A stretch of DNA of 9,037 nt from Planctomycetaceae bacterium UBA969 (GTDB taxonomy: Bacteria > Planctomycetota > Planctomycetia > Gemmatales > Gemmataceae), in NCBI GenBank assembly GCA_002303765.1, contig DBCB01000238.1:10290-19326 (forward strand), given 5' to 3'. The notes under the pieces were generated by a model. That model had not been told where the DNA came from, made no database searches, and was given only the letters and a program-made list of their open reading frames with translations. Of the stretch, positions 1 to 7,223 are shown in pieces; the stretch's first letter is position 1; every line of letters begins with the position of its first letter. Position numbers and translations under genes: made by a program.

Positions 1-202
1 TTCCCTCGAGGGGAACAAGAGGAATATTTAAAGAACGAGCAAGGGAGGCTGAATCTTCAGAAGTAGGAACCCCCTGAACCTTAAAGCCAGCTTTGACTTT
101 TTCACCTAAGAGTTTGATAAAAGCAGTAGAAGCTCGGCCAGATCCAAGGCCGACAACATCCCCGTTTTTTATAAACTCAAGTGCTTTTTCGTATATAGTC
201 AT
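1..202 (-). CDS. rpiA: Ribose-5-phosphate isomerase A, N-terminal part (cut by window edge)
   Basis: This enzyme interconverts ribose-5-phosphate and ribulose-5-phosphate in the cytosolic non-oxidative pentose phosphate pathway. Only the first 67 residues are in the window. They read as an RpiA N-terminus: a glycine-rich phosphate-binding loop GLGSGRAST at residues 18-26, followed by FIKLLG, then GVPTSEDSASLA at 44-55 and NIPLVPLEG at 59-67, which match the family's second strand-loop. The ATG at 202-200 is preceded in frame by a TAG only seven codons upstream, so the start is well constrained. A GCAGGG stretch about 12 bases upstream is a weak ribosome binding site. The gene starts 39 bases after the tkt stop on the same strand, so the two are probably co-transcribed. 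The active-site Asp and Lys of the second half lie outside the window. Identification as RpiA is confident; completeness cannot be judged. Confidence 0.92.
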   Translation of the reverse strand, partial: MTIYEKALEFIKNGDVVGLGSGRASTAFIKLLGEKVKAGFKVQGVPTSEDSASLARSLNIPLVPLEG

Positions 203-241
203 TACTAATTTTATTACCCTGCTAAGTTTGGATGCCAAGCC

Positions 242-2359
242 TTACGCCTTAGCGTTTTTCTTAATTTGGTCTTTGGCAGCAGTAATAACAGCTTCAATGG
301 AGAAGCCAAATTTCTTTTGTAATGCTTTTAGAGGAGCAGAAGCGCCAAAGCTCCGCATCCCGATGGTAACACCATCAAGACCAACAAATTTTTCCCAACC
401 GAAGGTGGAAGCCATTTCAACAGCAACTCTGGCTCGAACAGCACTAGGGAAAACCTCTTCGCTGTAACCAGGATTCTTGGAACAATAATGGTTGTAGATT
501 TCCCAAGATGGGATGCTTACCACTCTAGATTTAATTCCCTCTGCAACGAGTTTCTCGTGGGCTTCAATACACATGGAAACTTCACTGCCAGTTGCAATCA
601 GAATTACATCTGGTTTATTGCCCTTGGAGGCATCAGCAAGAATATAAGCACCACGGGCAAGGCCGTTTGCAGGAGCATATTTAGTGCGGTCGAGTGTTGG
701 TAAATCCTGACGGGTAAGAACCAAAACAATAGGTTCGTGTTTGATTGGCATAATGAAGCGCCAAGCTTCTGCCACTTCATTTGAATCGCAAGGGCGAATC
801 GTAGTAAGGCCAGGCATTGCCCGCAGCGATGCTAAATGTTCAATCGGTTGATGCGTAGGGCCATCTTCGCCAACACCGATGGAATCGTGTGTGAATATGT
901 ATAGAACGGGGATTTCCATGATCGAACCAATACGGATCGCGCCACGACCGTAGTCACTGAAAATAAGGAATCCCGAACCGTAGGTGCGAACCTTGCTAAG
1001 GTTCATACCGTTAAGAATCGCGCCCATCGCATGTTCGCGAATACCAAAGTGGAAGTTTCGTCCGAGGTAATTATTGGATTCGAAATCACCAGCAACTTCC
1101 TTGCCGTCTTTTTTGAAGGTAAGTCTGGTTTTGGTGCTAGGTGCAAGATCTGCAGAACCACCGATAAGCCATGGTACATTAGGAGCAATTGCATTGAGGA
1201 CTTCAGCGGAAGCAATACGGCCAGCTTTGCCTTTGGCATCTGCAGGGTAAGTTGGAATATCTTTATCCCAGCCTTGTGGAAGTTCTCTCTTTTCCATCAA
1301 TTCAAGTTGGTTTGCAAGTTCTGGATGCACTTTCTTATATTCTTGGAATAACTTATTCCAAGCGGCGCTAGCATCAGCGCCTCGTTTGCCAAGAAGGTCT
1401 TGGAAGTGCTGGTAGACCCCTTCTTGCACGTCAAAAGTTTTGTCGGGATCTAAACCGTAATTTATCTTCGCACCCTTGATAGCAGCTTCGCCCAAAGGTT
1501 CGCCGTGAGCTGAGTGATGATCTTCCTTACCGGGCACGCCCCAAGCAATTAAACTGTCGATGATAACCAAGGTTGGTCTATCAGAAGTGTGATGGAAGGA
1601 GTTGATTCCGCGTTCGATCATATCGAGATCGTTGGCATCAGCAATGCGGGTGACATTCCAGCCAAGGCCGATAAAGCGGGTGGCGACATCTTCAGAGAAA
1701 GCAAGGCTAGTATGGCCTTCAATGGTGATACGATTGTTGTCGTAAATCCAGCAAAGATTAGAAAGTTTGAGATGGCCAGCTAACGAAGCTGCTTCGTTGG
1801 AGATCCCTTCCATCATGCAACCATCGCCGCAAATGGAATATACATTATATTTGAAAAGTTCGAATCCTGGTCGATTGAAATAAGCAGCTAACCATCGCTC
1901 AGCCATAGCCATACCAACGGAGGTCGCAAGGCCTTGGCCTAGAGGTCCGGTGGTAGTTTCAACGCCACTAGTCCAGTGATATTCTGGGTGACCAGGGGTT
2001 TTGCTATCAAGTTGGCGGAAGTTTTTGATGGCATCAAGTGAAACAGCGGGTTCATTAATGATGGAGTAGTTTTCTCCAACAGTTTTAACGCCTGCTAGGT
2101 GGATCATGGAGTAAATAAGCATAGAAGCATGACCAGCTGAAAGAACAAAGCGATCACGGTTGGGCCAAATTGGGTTAGCAGGATCAAAGTTTAAGAATTT
2201 CTGCCAAAGAGTGTAAGCTAATGGCGCTAATGCAACTGGAGTTCCGGGATGGCCTGAATTCGCCTTTTGTACAGCATCCATAGCTAAAGTTCGTATGGAA
2301 TTGATTGATCTTTGTGCTGGTGTTTTGTTTCGATCAGAATGAAGAATTTCAGTTGCCAC
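242..2359 (-). CDS. tkt: Transketolase
   Basis: A thiamine diphosphate enzyme that moves two-carbon ketol units between sugar phosphates, linking glycolysis and the pentose phosphate pathway in the cytosol. At 705 aa it is slightly longer than the usual 660-680. Visible motifs in order: SGHPGT with substrate-binding His37; GHAS with His77; the ThDP motif GDG at 178-180 closing with NN at 208-209; GSADLAPS at 401-408; GIREHAM with the cofactor-activating Glu442; the transketolase signature from His491 to about 516 (HDSIGVGEDGPTHQP then EHLASLR); and the C-terminal domain from about 580 (ILIATGSEVS). All key residues look intact. The start is a GTG at 2359-2357, with GGGAG about 10 bases upstream; the nearby upstream ATG is out of frame. 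It heads a probable tkt-rpiA operon transcribed away from sod. Confidence 0.97.
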   Translation of the reverse strand: MATEILHSDRNKTPAQRSINSIRTLAMDAVQKANSGHPGTPVALAPLAYTLWQKFLNFDPANPIWPNRDRFVLSAGHASMLIYSMIHLAGVKTVGENYSIINEPAVSLDAIKNFRQLDSKTPGHPEYHWTSGVETTTGPLGQGLATSVGMAMAERWLAAYFNRPGFELFKYNVYSICGDGCMMEGISNEAASLAGHLKLSNLCWIYDNNRITIEGHTSLAFSEDVATRFIGLGWNVTRIADANDLDMIERGINSFHHTSDRPTLVIIDSLIAWGVPGKEDHHSAHGEPLGEAAIKGAKINYGLDPDKTFDVQEGVYQHFQDLLGKRGADASAAWNKLFQEYKKVHPELANQLELMEKRELPQGWDKDIPTYPADAKGKAGRIASAEVLNAIAPNVPWLIGGSADLAPSTKTRLTFKKDGKEVAGDFESNNYLGRNFHFGIREHAMGAILNGMNLSKVRTYGSGFLIFSDYGRGAIRIGSIMEIPVLYIFTHDSIGVGEDGPTHQPIEHLASLRAMPGLTTIRPCDSNEVAEAWRFIMPIKHEPIVLVLTRQDLPTLDRTKYAPANGLARGAYILADASKGNKPDVILIATGSEVSMCIEAHEKLVAEGIKSRVVSIPSWEIYNHYCSKNPGYSEEVFPSAVRARVAVEMASTFGWEKFVGLDGVTIGMRSFGASAPLKALQKKFGFSIEAVITAAKDQIKKNAKA

Positions 2360-2471
2360 TTTATTAGAGCTCCCATTAAAAAAATCTTGCTACTAGAGTC
2401 GATATGCGACTAATCCCTATTCAACTAAAGGCTAAACTAACGAACAAATATTTTATTACAAGTAAAAATCA

Positions 2472-2540
2472 AAATGATTTGTAAGAAAGACTTAATGAGT
2501 GAAATGCGACAAATTTGTCTGTAAATGACTTTGTAAGTCA
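2472..2540. promoter_or_regulatory. Candidate operator region between tkt and sod (palindrome, direct repeat, hairpin)
   Basis: The 268-base divergent spacer contains three elements upstream of the sod promoter. GACAAATTTGTC at 2508-2519 is a perfect 12-bp palindrome. AAATGATTTGTAAG at 2472-2485 recurs at 2523-2537 with a single inserted base. TGACTT-TGT-AAGTCA at 2526-2540 is a perfect 6-bp inverted repeat ending 15 bases before the proposed -35 box. The sequences are seen directly; a regulator binding them is inference. No known operator (PerR, Fur, OxyR or SoxR type) was recognised. The rest of 2360-2471 is AT-rich; AGTCG/CGACT at 2397-2411 is a small 5-bp dyad in the tkt leader, and no clear tkt promoter was found. 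Confidence 0.35.
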
Positions 2541-2555
2541 CTTTGCAAATTGTCT

Positions 2556-2584
2556 TTGTCTTGGGGTTTGATGGGTGCTATGCT
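2556..2584 (+). promoter_or_regulatory. Predicted sigma70-type promoter of sod
   Basis: TTGTCT (2556-2561) is followed after exactly 17 bases by TATGCT (2579-2584). The bases just before the -10 box are TGC, an extended -10 motif. Each hexamer matches consensus at four of six positions. Transcription would begin near 2591. That would exclude the longer in-frame start codons at 2550, 2571 and 2580 and supports the SOD start at 2628 or 2643. The same TTGTCT -35 with 17-base spacing occurs in the promoter at 7271-7299. Confidence 0.45.
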
Positions 2585-2627
2585 CAAATTTGTTAATCAC
2601 CGTGTTATTTTTTTCCATTGGTTTAAT

Positions 2628-3359
2628 ATGAAAGGGAATCCCTTGAACTCAAACTTAGATCGCAGGAGTTTTATTGGAAAATCAAGCGCAATTGTCGCTG
2701 CTGCAGCCTTTACTGGAAATGTAATTGCGCAAGATGATGCAGGATTTGTTCTTCCTAAACTCCCCTATGCGTATGATGCTCTTGAACCTTTTATCGATGC
2801 CAAGACTGTCGAAATTCATTACGACAAACACCATCGTACTTATGTATCAAATCTCAACAAACTGCTTGCAGGAAATAAAGATTTGATGAAGATGGATATT
2901 AATCAATTGGTGAGCAATATTTCCAAGGTCCCCGAAGCCATTAGGCAGGGTGTAACCAACAACGCAGGTGGCAATGCCAATCATATTTTGTATTGGGATG
3001 TCATGGGGCCAAAAGCAGGTGGAAACCCGACTGGTGCGATTGCCAAGGCTATTGATCAATCCTTTGAAAGCTTTGATAAGCTTAAAGAAAAAGTTAATCA
3101 AGCAGGCTTAACCCGCTTTGGAAGTGGTTGGTCATGGTTGGTTGTTGATGCAACAAAGAAACTTCAAGTTATTAGTACTGCAAATCAGGATAGCCCTTTG
3201 ATGACAGGGAATACCCCGATTCTTGGTATTGATGTTTGGGAACATGCCTACTATCTGAAATACCAAAACAAAAGGGCAGATTACTTAGCTGCTTGGTGGA
3301 ATTTGGTAAATTGGAAGGCTGTTTCAGATCGCTTTGGCGCTGCGATTTCCAAGAGCTAA
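2628..3359 (+). CDS. sodA: Tat-exported superoxide dismutase, Mn type
   Basis: Converts superoxide to oxygen and hydrogen peroxide. Read from the ATG at 2628 it is 243 aa. The N-terminus carries a twin-arginine signal: DRRSFIGK (Arg12-Arg13) followed by an Ala-rich hydrophobic stretch, with a likely signal peptidase site at VIA/QDD after residue 34. The mature part is a full Fe/Mn SOD: LPKLPYAYDALEP, IHYDKHH with ligand His64, gateway Tyr72, NANHILYW with ligand His119, and DVWEHAYY with ligands Asp202 and His206. The NAGGNANH and NQDSPLM (Gln187) positions follow the Mn rather than the Fe subclass; a cambialistic enzyme is possible. Tat export implies metal loading in the cytoplasm before transport to the periplasm or cell surface. 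A longer reading from TTG 2550 is unlikely. An alternative start is TTG at 2643 with AAAGGG six bases upstream, giving a compact MNSNLDRRSF signal. A terminator follows the stop. Confidence 0.93.
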   Translation: MKGNPLNSNLDRRSFIGKSSAIVAAAAFTGNVIAQDDAGFVLPKLPYAYDALEPFIDAKTVEIHYDKHHRTYVSNLNKLLAGNKDLMKMDINQLVSNISKVPEAIRQGVTNNAGGNANHILYWDVMGPKAGGNPTGAIAKAIDQSFESFDKLKEKVNQAGLTRFGSGWSWLVVDATKKLQVISTANQDSPLMTGNTPILGIDVWEHAYYLKYQNKRADYLAAWWNLVNWKAVSDRFGAAISKS

Positions 3360-3385
3360 GCTTTTATAAAGCTATCAGGTCAAGA

Positions 3386-3422
3386 AAAGAGGGGAGGTAC
3401 TTAGGTGTACTTCCCTTTTTTT
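3386..3422 (+). terminator. Intrinsic terminator of sod, overlapping the ftsK stop codon
   Basis: GGGAGGTAC (3392-3400) pairs with GTACTTCCC (3407-3415) through a six-base loop TTAGGT, with eight Watson-Crick pairs and one G-U. It is followed by seven T residues (3416-3422) and preceded by AAAAGA. On the minus strand the same dyad has one A-C mismatch and a following CTCTTTTC, so it may also end ftsK transcripts, less efficiently. The T-run overlaps the ftsK stop at 3421-3423. Confidence 0.85.
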
Positions 3423-5751
3423 ATCTTGAGTTTGCAGGTTGTCGCAATGCCCGCATCGATTCCCATTGCTCAGGCGACATCACCACTTCTCTAGCCGAAC
3501 TACCGTTGTAGGTTCCAACGATTCCATCTTCAGCCATGAAATCAATAAGCCTTGCAGCTCTACCGTACCCAACCCCCAGAGATCGTTGAAGCAATGAAAC
3601 GCTGCCCCTGCCTTCACGAATTACCACTTCGACAGCAGCTTCGTATAAATCATCACGAGACCTTAGTTTTTCAGCAAGATCCTTGGAGGCAGAATCATCA
3701 TCTTTAGTTTCAAGTTGCATAAGTTCTTGTGCATAGCAAGGATCGCCCTCAAGATTTTCGACGATATTGCTAATTTCTCGATCGCTTGCAAAAGTACCCT
3801 GAGCTCGAACAAGAATGCTGGTGCCTGGAGGAAGAAATAGCATATCGCCTTTGCCAAGAAGTTTGTCTGCGCCCATTTCATCAAGCACAACTCTAGAGTC
3901 GGATTTGTTGACAACCTTAAAACAAATTCTTGCAGGCATGTTGGATTTAATAAGGCCAGTGATAACATCTACCGTAGGTTTTTGAGTAGCAACGATAAGA
4001 TGGATGCCTGCAGCTCTGGATTTTTGAGCAAGCCTGATAATATGGGTTTCGACTTCCTTTTTCATCGTCATCATCAGGTCGGCCATTTCGTCGATAAAGA
4101 TTACGATATAAGGCATTTTCGCTGGTATTTTGCTGCGATCTTCGCCTTCCGCGGGTTCAACTCTGCGTATGACTTCGTCCCCGCCCAGTTCGTTGTAGCT
4201 TGCGATATTTCGAACTTTGGCGCGCCTTAGCAGTTCGTATCTTTCTTCCATTTTTTCAACTGCCCATGAAAGGATGGCTTCCGCCTTCTTCATGTCGTGA
4301 ACTACGGGATGCATCATGTGGGGGATTTTTGTGAAGTTGCTAAGTTCAACAACTTTCGGGTCGATCATGATCATCTTGATTTCATCAGGTGTACGAGTCA
4401 TCAGCATGCTTAAGATGATGGTGTTCATACAAACAGATTTACCGGTGCCTGTGCTACCAGCGATGAGAAGGTGAGGCATGTCTGCAAGGTCATAAACCAA
4501 GGGCCTGCCTTCAGAATCTTTACCTAAAAATAGAGGTATTTTTAAACTCTTAAGTCTTGGGCCGGTGGATTGCAAGACTTCTTTAAGTCGTACTTCCGCC
4601 CTGATTTCGTTTGGGATTTCTACGCCAACGGTGTTTTTTCCTGGTATGGGCGCCACGATTCTAACGCTGGGGACTTTTAAGTTTAAAGAAATATCATCAT
4701 TCATTCTGGTGACTTTGTTAACACGCAATCCGGTTTCGAGTGCCAGTTCGAATTGGGTTATTACAGGTCCGGTATTAATGCCCACAACTTTGATGTTAAG
4801 CCCGAAATCTAAAAAGGTTTTTTCAAGCAGCACGGCCCTATCTCGTAAATCCTGCTCCTGTGTATTTACAGCAAGGGGCTTAGGATCTTCAAGCAAGCTC
4901 ATCGGGGGTAGTTCGTATTTTTCTGAAGTCGTATTTAAGAGTAATGCTGCTGCAGTTTTGTTCTCTTGCTTAGCGTTGAATTTTTCGTGATGGAATATGG
5001 GGATACCATCATCCACCTTTTCCTGAGTCTTTGCTCGAGCTTTGGTAACTGGTTTTTCTATTACTAATTCTTTGCTTTCAATCTTGATGGAATCGGTTTG
5101 ATTATCAGTTTTAATTGGGAGTAAATTCTTGAAAAGCTGGAGAATTGAACCTAAAAGTCGAGTAATTGAAACTAATAATTTTAGCAGATTAATTAAAACA
5201 AACTGTAATCCAATCCCCAAGGTATTCCAGACTGCAGGTAAAGCTAGAAATGATGCAGCTAATGCAACAACGATAGCAATGGGTAGAACTAGCCATTCAG
5301 GAATAATATTTCGTGATTCTAAAAATAGTAGTGTGCCTAGACTGCCCCCGGAACCTGCAGGTGAGACCATAGGAAGAAAATCTTGATTAATGGTTGCAAT
5401 AACTGAAGCAGCAGGAATTAAGGTCAGCCAACCTGCAAGACGTAGTATCCAAGTTAAAGGGTGATTTCTAAGTAGAAGGCCAAAAACCAGAGTAAACCAA
5501 GTGCCTAAAATAAAAAATGAAGAAAGGCCGAGGAACTTGAAGAAGGAGGATGAAATCCACGTTCCCAAAGGTCCCAACGGATTTTTTGAAGTCGTGCCCG
5601 GAAGTTCATATTGCGTAGGGAATGAAGGATCTTGCCCCAGCATTGCAATGCCCAGAGCAAAACCAAAAAACAGCATACCAGTGGCTACAGCGTCCCAAAA
5701 CCAATTTCTTGGTGAGGTTGGCTCAACTGGTTTTTTTGTTGCAAAGAACAA
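3421..5751 (-). CDS. ftsK: DNA translocase FtsK/SpoIIIE family
   Basis: A septum-anchored ATPase that pumps double-stranded DNA to finish chromosome segregation and dimer resolution. The 776-aa protein has an N-terminal membrane domain with about four or five hydrophobic segments (near residues 18-38, 70-94, 99-120, 152-175 and 178-207). A short polar linker runs to about 275, much shorter than the E. coli FtsK linker. The motor follows: alpha/beta start YELPPMSLL near 279, Walker A GSTGTGKS at 432-439, IMIDPKVVELSNF at 461-473, and Walker B IVIFIDEMADLM with Asp554-Glu555. RAAGIHLIVATQKPTVDVI follows at 579-597. The C-terminal gamma winged helix (about 697-766: DLYEAAVEVV, SVSLLQRSLGVGYGRAARL) would read orienting DNA motifs. 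The start is probably TTG at 5751 with AAGG eight bases upstream; no in-frame ATG lies between it and the upstream stop. Met26 would cut into the first membrane helix. It is convergent with sod and divergent from trmL. Confidence 0.96.
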   Translation of the reverse strand: MFFATKKPVEPTSPRNWFWDAVATGMLFFGFALGIAMLGQDPSFPTQYELPGTTSKNPLGPLGTWISSSFFKFLGLSSFFILGTWFTLVFGLLLRNHPLTWILRLAGWLTLIPAASVIATINQDFLPMVSPAGSGGSLGTLLFLESRNIIPEWLVLPIAIVVALAASFLALPAVWNTLGIGLQFVLINLLKLLVSITRLLGSILQLFKNLLPIKTDNQTDSIKIESKELVIEKPVTKARAKTQEKVDDGIPIFHHEKFNAKQENKTAAALLLNTTSEKYELPPMSLLEDPKPLAVNTQEQDLRDRAVLLEKTFLDFGLNIKVVGINTGPVITQFELALETGLRVNKVTRMNDDISLNLKVPSVRIVAPIPGKNTVGVEIPNEIRAEVRLKEVLQSTGPRLKSLKIPLFLGKDSEGRPLVYDLADMPHLLIAGSTGTGKSVCMNTIILSMLMTRTPDEIKMIMIDPKVVELSNFTKIPHMMHPVVHDMKKAEAILSWAVEKMEERYELLRRAKVRNIASYNELGGDEVIRRVEPAEGEDRSKIPAKMPYIVIFIDEMADLMMTMKKEVETHIIRLAQKSRAAGIHLIVATQKPTVDVITGLIKSNMPARICFKVVNKSDSRVVLDEMGADKLLGKGDMLFLPPGTSILVRAQGTFASDREISNIVENLEGDPCYAQELMQLETKDDDSASKDLAEKLRSRDDLYEAAVEVVIREGRGSVSLLQRSLGVGYGRAARLIDFMAEDGIVGTYNGSSAREVVMSPEQWESMRALRQPANSR

Positions 5752-5853
5752 GTTTCGACCTTGAAGTAAGACCTTGTAATGGAAACAAAAATATAGAAAG
5801 AGTGGCCTTGTCGCTCCATCTCCATTAAAACTTTAGCTTAAAGAGGCAAAAAA

Positions 5854-6312
5854 ATGATAAAGGTTGCACTATTTGAACCGGAAATTCCGCCCAATACGGG
5901 CAACATAGCACGATTATGCGGGGCAGTGGGGGTACCTTTACACCTTATCGGTCGCCTGGGGTTCCGCATTGATGATAAATCCCTTCAGCGAGCAGGGCTC
6001 GATTATTGGGACGCTGTATCGATTCATACCCAAAATACACTTGAGGAGTTCGAAAAAATCGTTCCTCCAGGCAGGCTATTTTGTTTTTCCAGTAGAGCCA
6101 CAATGCCCTTTACTCAAGTTCATTTCCAACCAGGAGATGGACTTCTCTTTGGACCTGAATCGCAAGGTTTGCCAAAATGGATTCTCGATAAGTATTCAAC
6201 TAATCAGATTCTGATTCCTATGCCGGGTTCCAATTCGATCCGAAGTTTAAACTTGGCAACCTCGGTAGGGATTGCCGTTTATGAGTGTTTGCGCCAATTG
6301 CACGGCTGGTAA
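5854..6312 (+). CDS. trmL: tRNA (cytidine/uridine-34-2'-O)-methyltransferase TrmL, SPOUT family
   Basis: Uses S-adenosylmethionine to methylate the 2'-OH of the wobble nucleotide (C34 or U34) of certain leucine tRNAs in E. coli. At 152 aa it has the compact single-domain length typical of TrmL. Motifs match the trefoil-knot family: FEPEIPPNTGNIARLC at 7-22, LFGPESQGLP at 98-107, and the knot core IPMPGSNSIRSLNLA at 121-135 followed by TSVGIAVYE. The ATG has AAGAGG seven bases upstream. A small inverted repeat CTTTA-GCT-TAAAG (5831-5843) overlaps that ribosome binding site. The gene is divergent from ftsK, with 102 bases between starts, and is first in a rightward run of genes. The family assignment is firm; the actual tRNA target is inferred from the family. 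Confidence 0.95.
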   Translation: MIKVALFEPEIPPNTGNIARLCGAVGVPLHLIGRLGFRIDDKSLQRAGLDYWDAVSIHTQNTLEEFEKIVPPGRLFCFSSRATMPFTQVHFQPGDGLLFGPESQGLPKWILDKYSTNQILIPMPGSNSIRSLNLATSVGIAVYECLRQLHGW

Positions 6313-6371
6313 GAATTATTGCTTATCAGTTATGCCAATACTTATTGCAGTAGGAGGAAATTCCAAGACGA

Positions 6372-6403
6372 TAAAATTGTAAGAAGAAGTGATTACAATT
6401 TTA
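6372..6403. promoter_or_regulatory. Perfect 11-bp inverted repeat just upstream of a ribosome binding site
   Basis: TAAAATTGTAA (6372-6382) and TTACAATTTTA (6393-6403) are exact reverse complements separated by ten bases (GAAGAAGTGA). The arm centres are 21 bp apart, two DNA helical turns, as in operators bound by dimeric repressors. The right arm ends one base before the CGGAGG of the downstream gene. As RNA it would form an A-U-rich stem-loop beside, not over, the ribosome binding site. Function is unknown. Confidence 0.45.
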
Positions 6404-6414
6404 CGGAGGTTGGG

Positions 6415-6708
6415 ATGGAGTCCGTAATAACGCTGCCTAATCTTGATAATATCAAGCAGCATATACACGAAAAGCTATGCCTTAGGGAAAATCTTGACCC
6501 AAGTACATCACCATTAAAAATCAACAAAATAACTCGGTCTGGCAAGATGTGTGGATTGTTCTTTGAAATCAAAGGCCCAAGAATGGTTAGATGTTACGCC
6601 CTTTGGGCGGGTGAGGAAGAACGAATTTTATTTTACGATTCAGCGGGCCAACGGTTTGCAGAAACTAAGGTTCATGAAGGGCCAGATTTACGAAGAATTG
6701 CTGCTTAA
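6415..6708 (+). CDS. Small protein of unknown function (97 aa)
   Basis: No recognised domain. The start at ATG 6415 is chosen because GGAGG (6405-6409) lies five bases upstream; the longer in-frame reading from TTG 6319 has no such site and its extra 32 residues look non-coding. The protein is soluble and mixed in charge: an N-terminal LDNIKQHIHEKLCLRENLDP segment likely to be helical, then short strand-like pieces (MCGLFFEIKGPRM, VRCYALWAGEEERILFYDS, QRFAETKV) and a polar tail ending in RRIAA. There is no signal peptide or membrane segment. The strand-rich C-terminal half suggests a small alpha+beta fold. The style resembles hypothetical proteins I associate with planctomycetes, but this is memory, not a search. 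It sits 102 bases after trmL and 23 bases before the Nudix gene, probably in one transcript with the latter. Confidence 0.8.
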   Translation: MESVITLPNLDNIKQHIHEKLCLRENLDPSTSPLKINKITRSGKMCGLFFEIKGPRMVRCYALWAGEEERILFYDSAGQRFAETKVHEGPDLRRIAA

Positions 6709-6731
6709 TCTTTTAAAACGAAAACTATTAT

Positions 6732-7223
6732 ATGCCTTATCAACCCATTCTTGGCACTCTTGCTTATGTTTTATCGAAAGATAAAAACAAGATTTTGATG
6801 ATTCACCGTAATAAAAATCCGGAGGATCATCACTACGGAAAATATAATGGTATTGGGGGTAAACTTGAACCTTACGAAGATGTTTTAACGGGATGTAAGC
6901 GTGAAATTTGGGAAGAAGCAGGAATCGAATGTCACGATATTTCACTTCGTGGAACAATAAGTTGGCCAGGTTTTGGCAAAAACGGCGAGCCTTGGTTCGG
7001 TTTCATTTTTATTGTCAATGATTGGTCGGGCGAGGTTATGGCTGATAATCCCGAGGGTACCCTTGAGTGGGTTGCAATTGGCGATGTTTTAAACAAGAAT
7101 TTGTGGGAAGGGGATAAATATTTCATCCCTTTTGTTTTTGATTCGAAGAAGAAGCTTTTTCATGGTGTGATGCCTTATCATGAAGGCAAACCAACTTCTT
7201 GGGATTATCAGTTTGGCAGTTGA
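6732..7223 (+). CDS. Nudix hydrolase, MutT/MTH1-like
   Basis: Nudix enzymes cleave nucleoside diphosphates linked to another moiety, using metal held by the Nudix box. This 163-aa protein has a perfect box GX5EX7REUXEEXGU: Gly43, Glu49, Arg57-Glu58, Glu61-Glu62, Gly64. It is preceded by YNGIGGKLEP, typical of the 8-oxo-dGTP/2-OH-dATP pyrophosphatase (MTH1-like) branch; hydrolysis of oxidised nucleotides is therefore a reasonable guess but unproven. The C-terminal part has LEWVAIGDVL and FIPFVF, consistent with the Nudix fold's last strands and helix. The ATG at 6732 lacks a Shine-Dalgarno sequence (upstream bases are AAAACGAAAACTATTAT), so translation may be coupled to the preceding 97-aa gene, whose stop is 23 bases away. 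No clear terminator follows; a new promoter for the next gene lies in the 116-base gap. Confidence 0.93.
   Translation: MPYQPILGTLAYVLSKDKNKILMIHRNKNPEDHHYGKYNGIGGKLEPYEDVLTGCKREIWEEAGIECHDISLRGTISWPGFGKNGEPWFGFIFIVNDWSGEVMADNPEGTLEWVAIGDVLNKNLWEGDKYFIPFVFDSKKKLFHGVMPYHEGKPTSWDYQFGS

Noticed and set aside
93..1783. Several plus-strand open frames opposite tkt (93-467, 488-703, 1031-1351, 1589-1783)
   Set aside because: They lie wholly antisense to a well-supported transketolase, have no ribosome binding sites or recognisable domains, and are shadows of its codon pattern.
2550..2627. N-terminal extension of SOD from TTG 2550 or ATG 2571/2580
   Set aside because: It would place 16-26 unrelated residues before the Tat signal, and the predicted transcription start (about 2591) is downstream of these codons.
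5752..5853. Promoters for divergent ftsK and trmL
   Set aside because: TGTAAT (5775-5780) and, on the minus strand, a TATATT are possible -10 boxes, but neither has a convincing -35 at 16-18 bases.
6319..6414. Upstream extension of the 97-aa protein
   Set aside because: It starts at TTG with no ribosome binding site, and the strong GGAGG sits just before ATG 6415.
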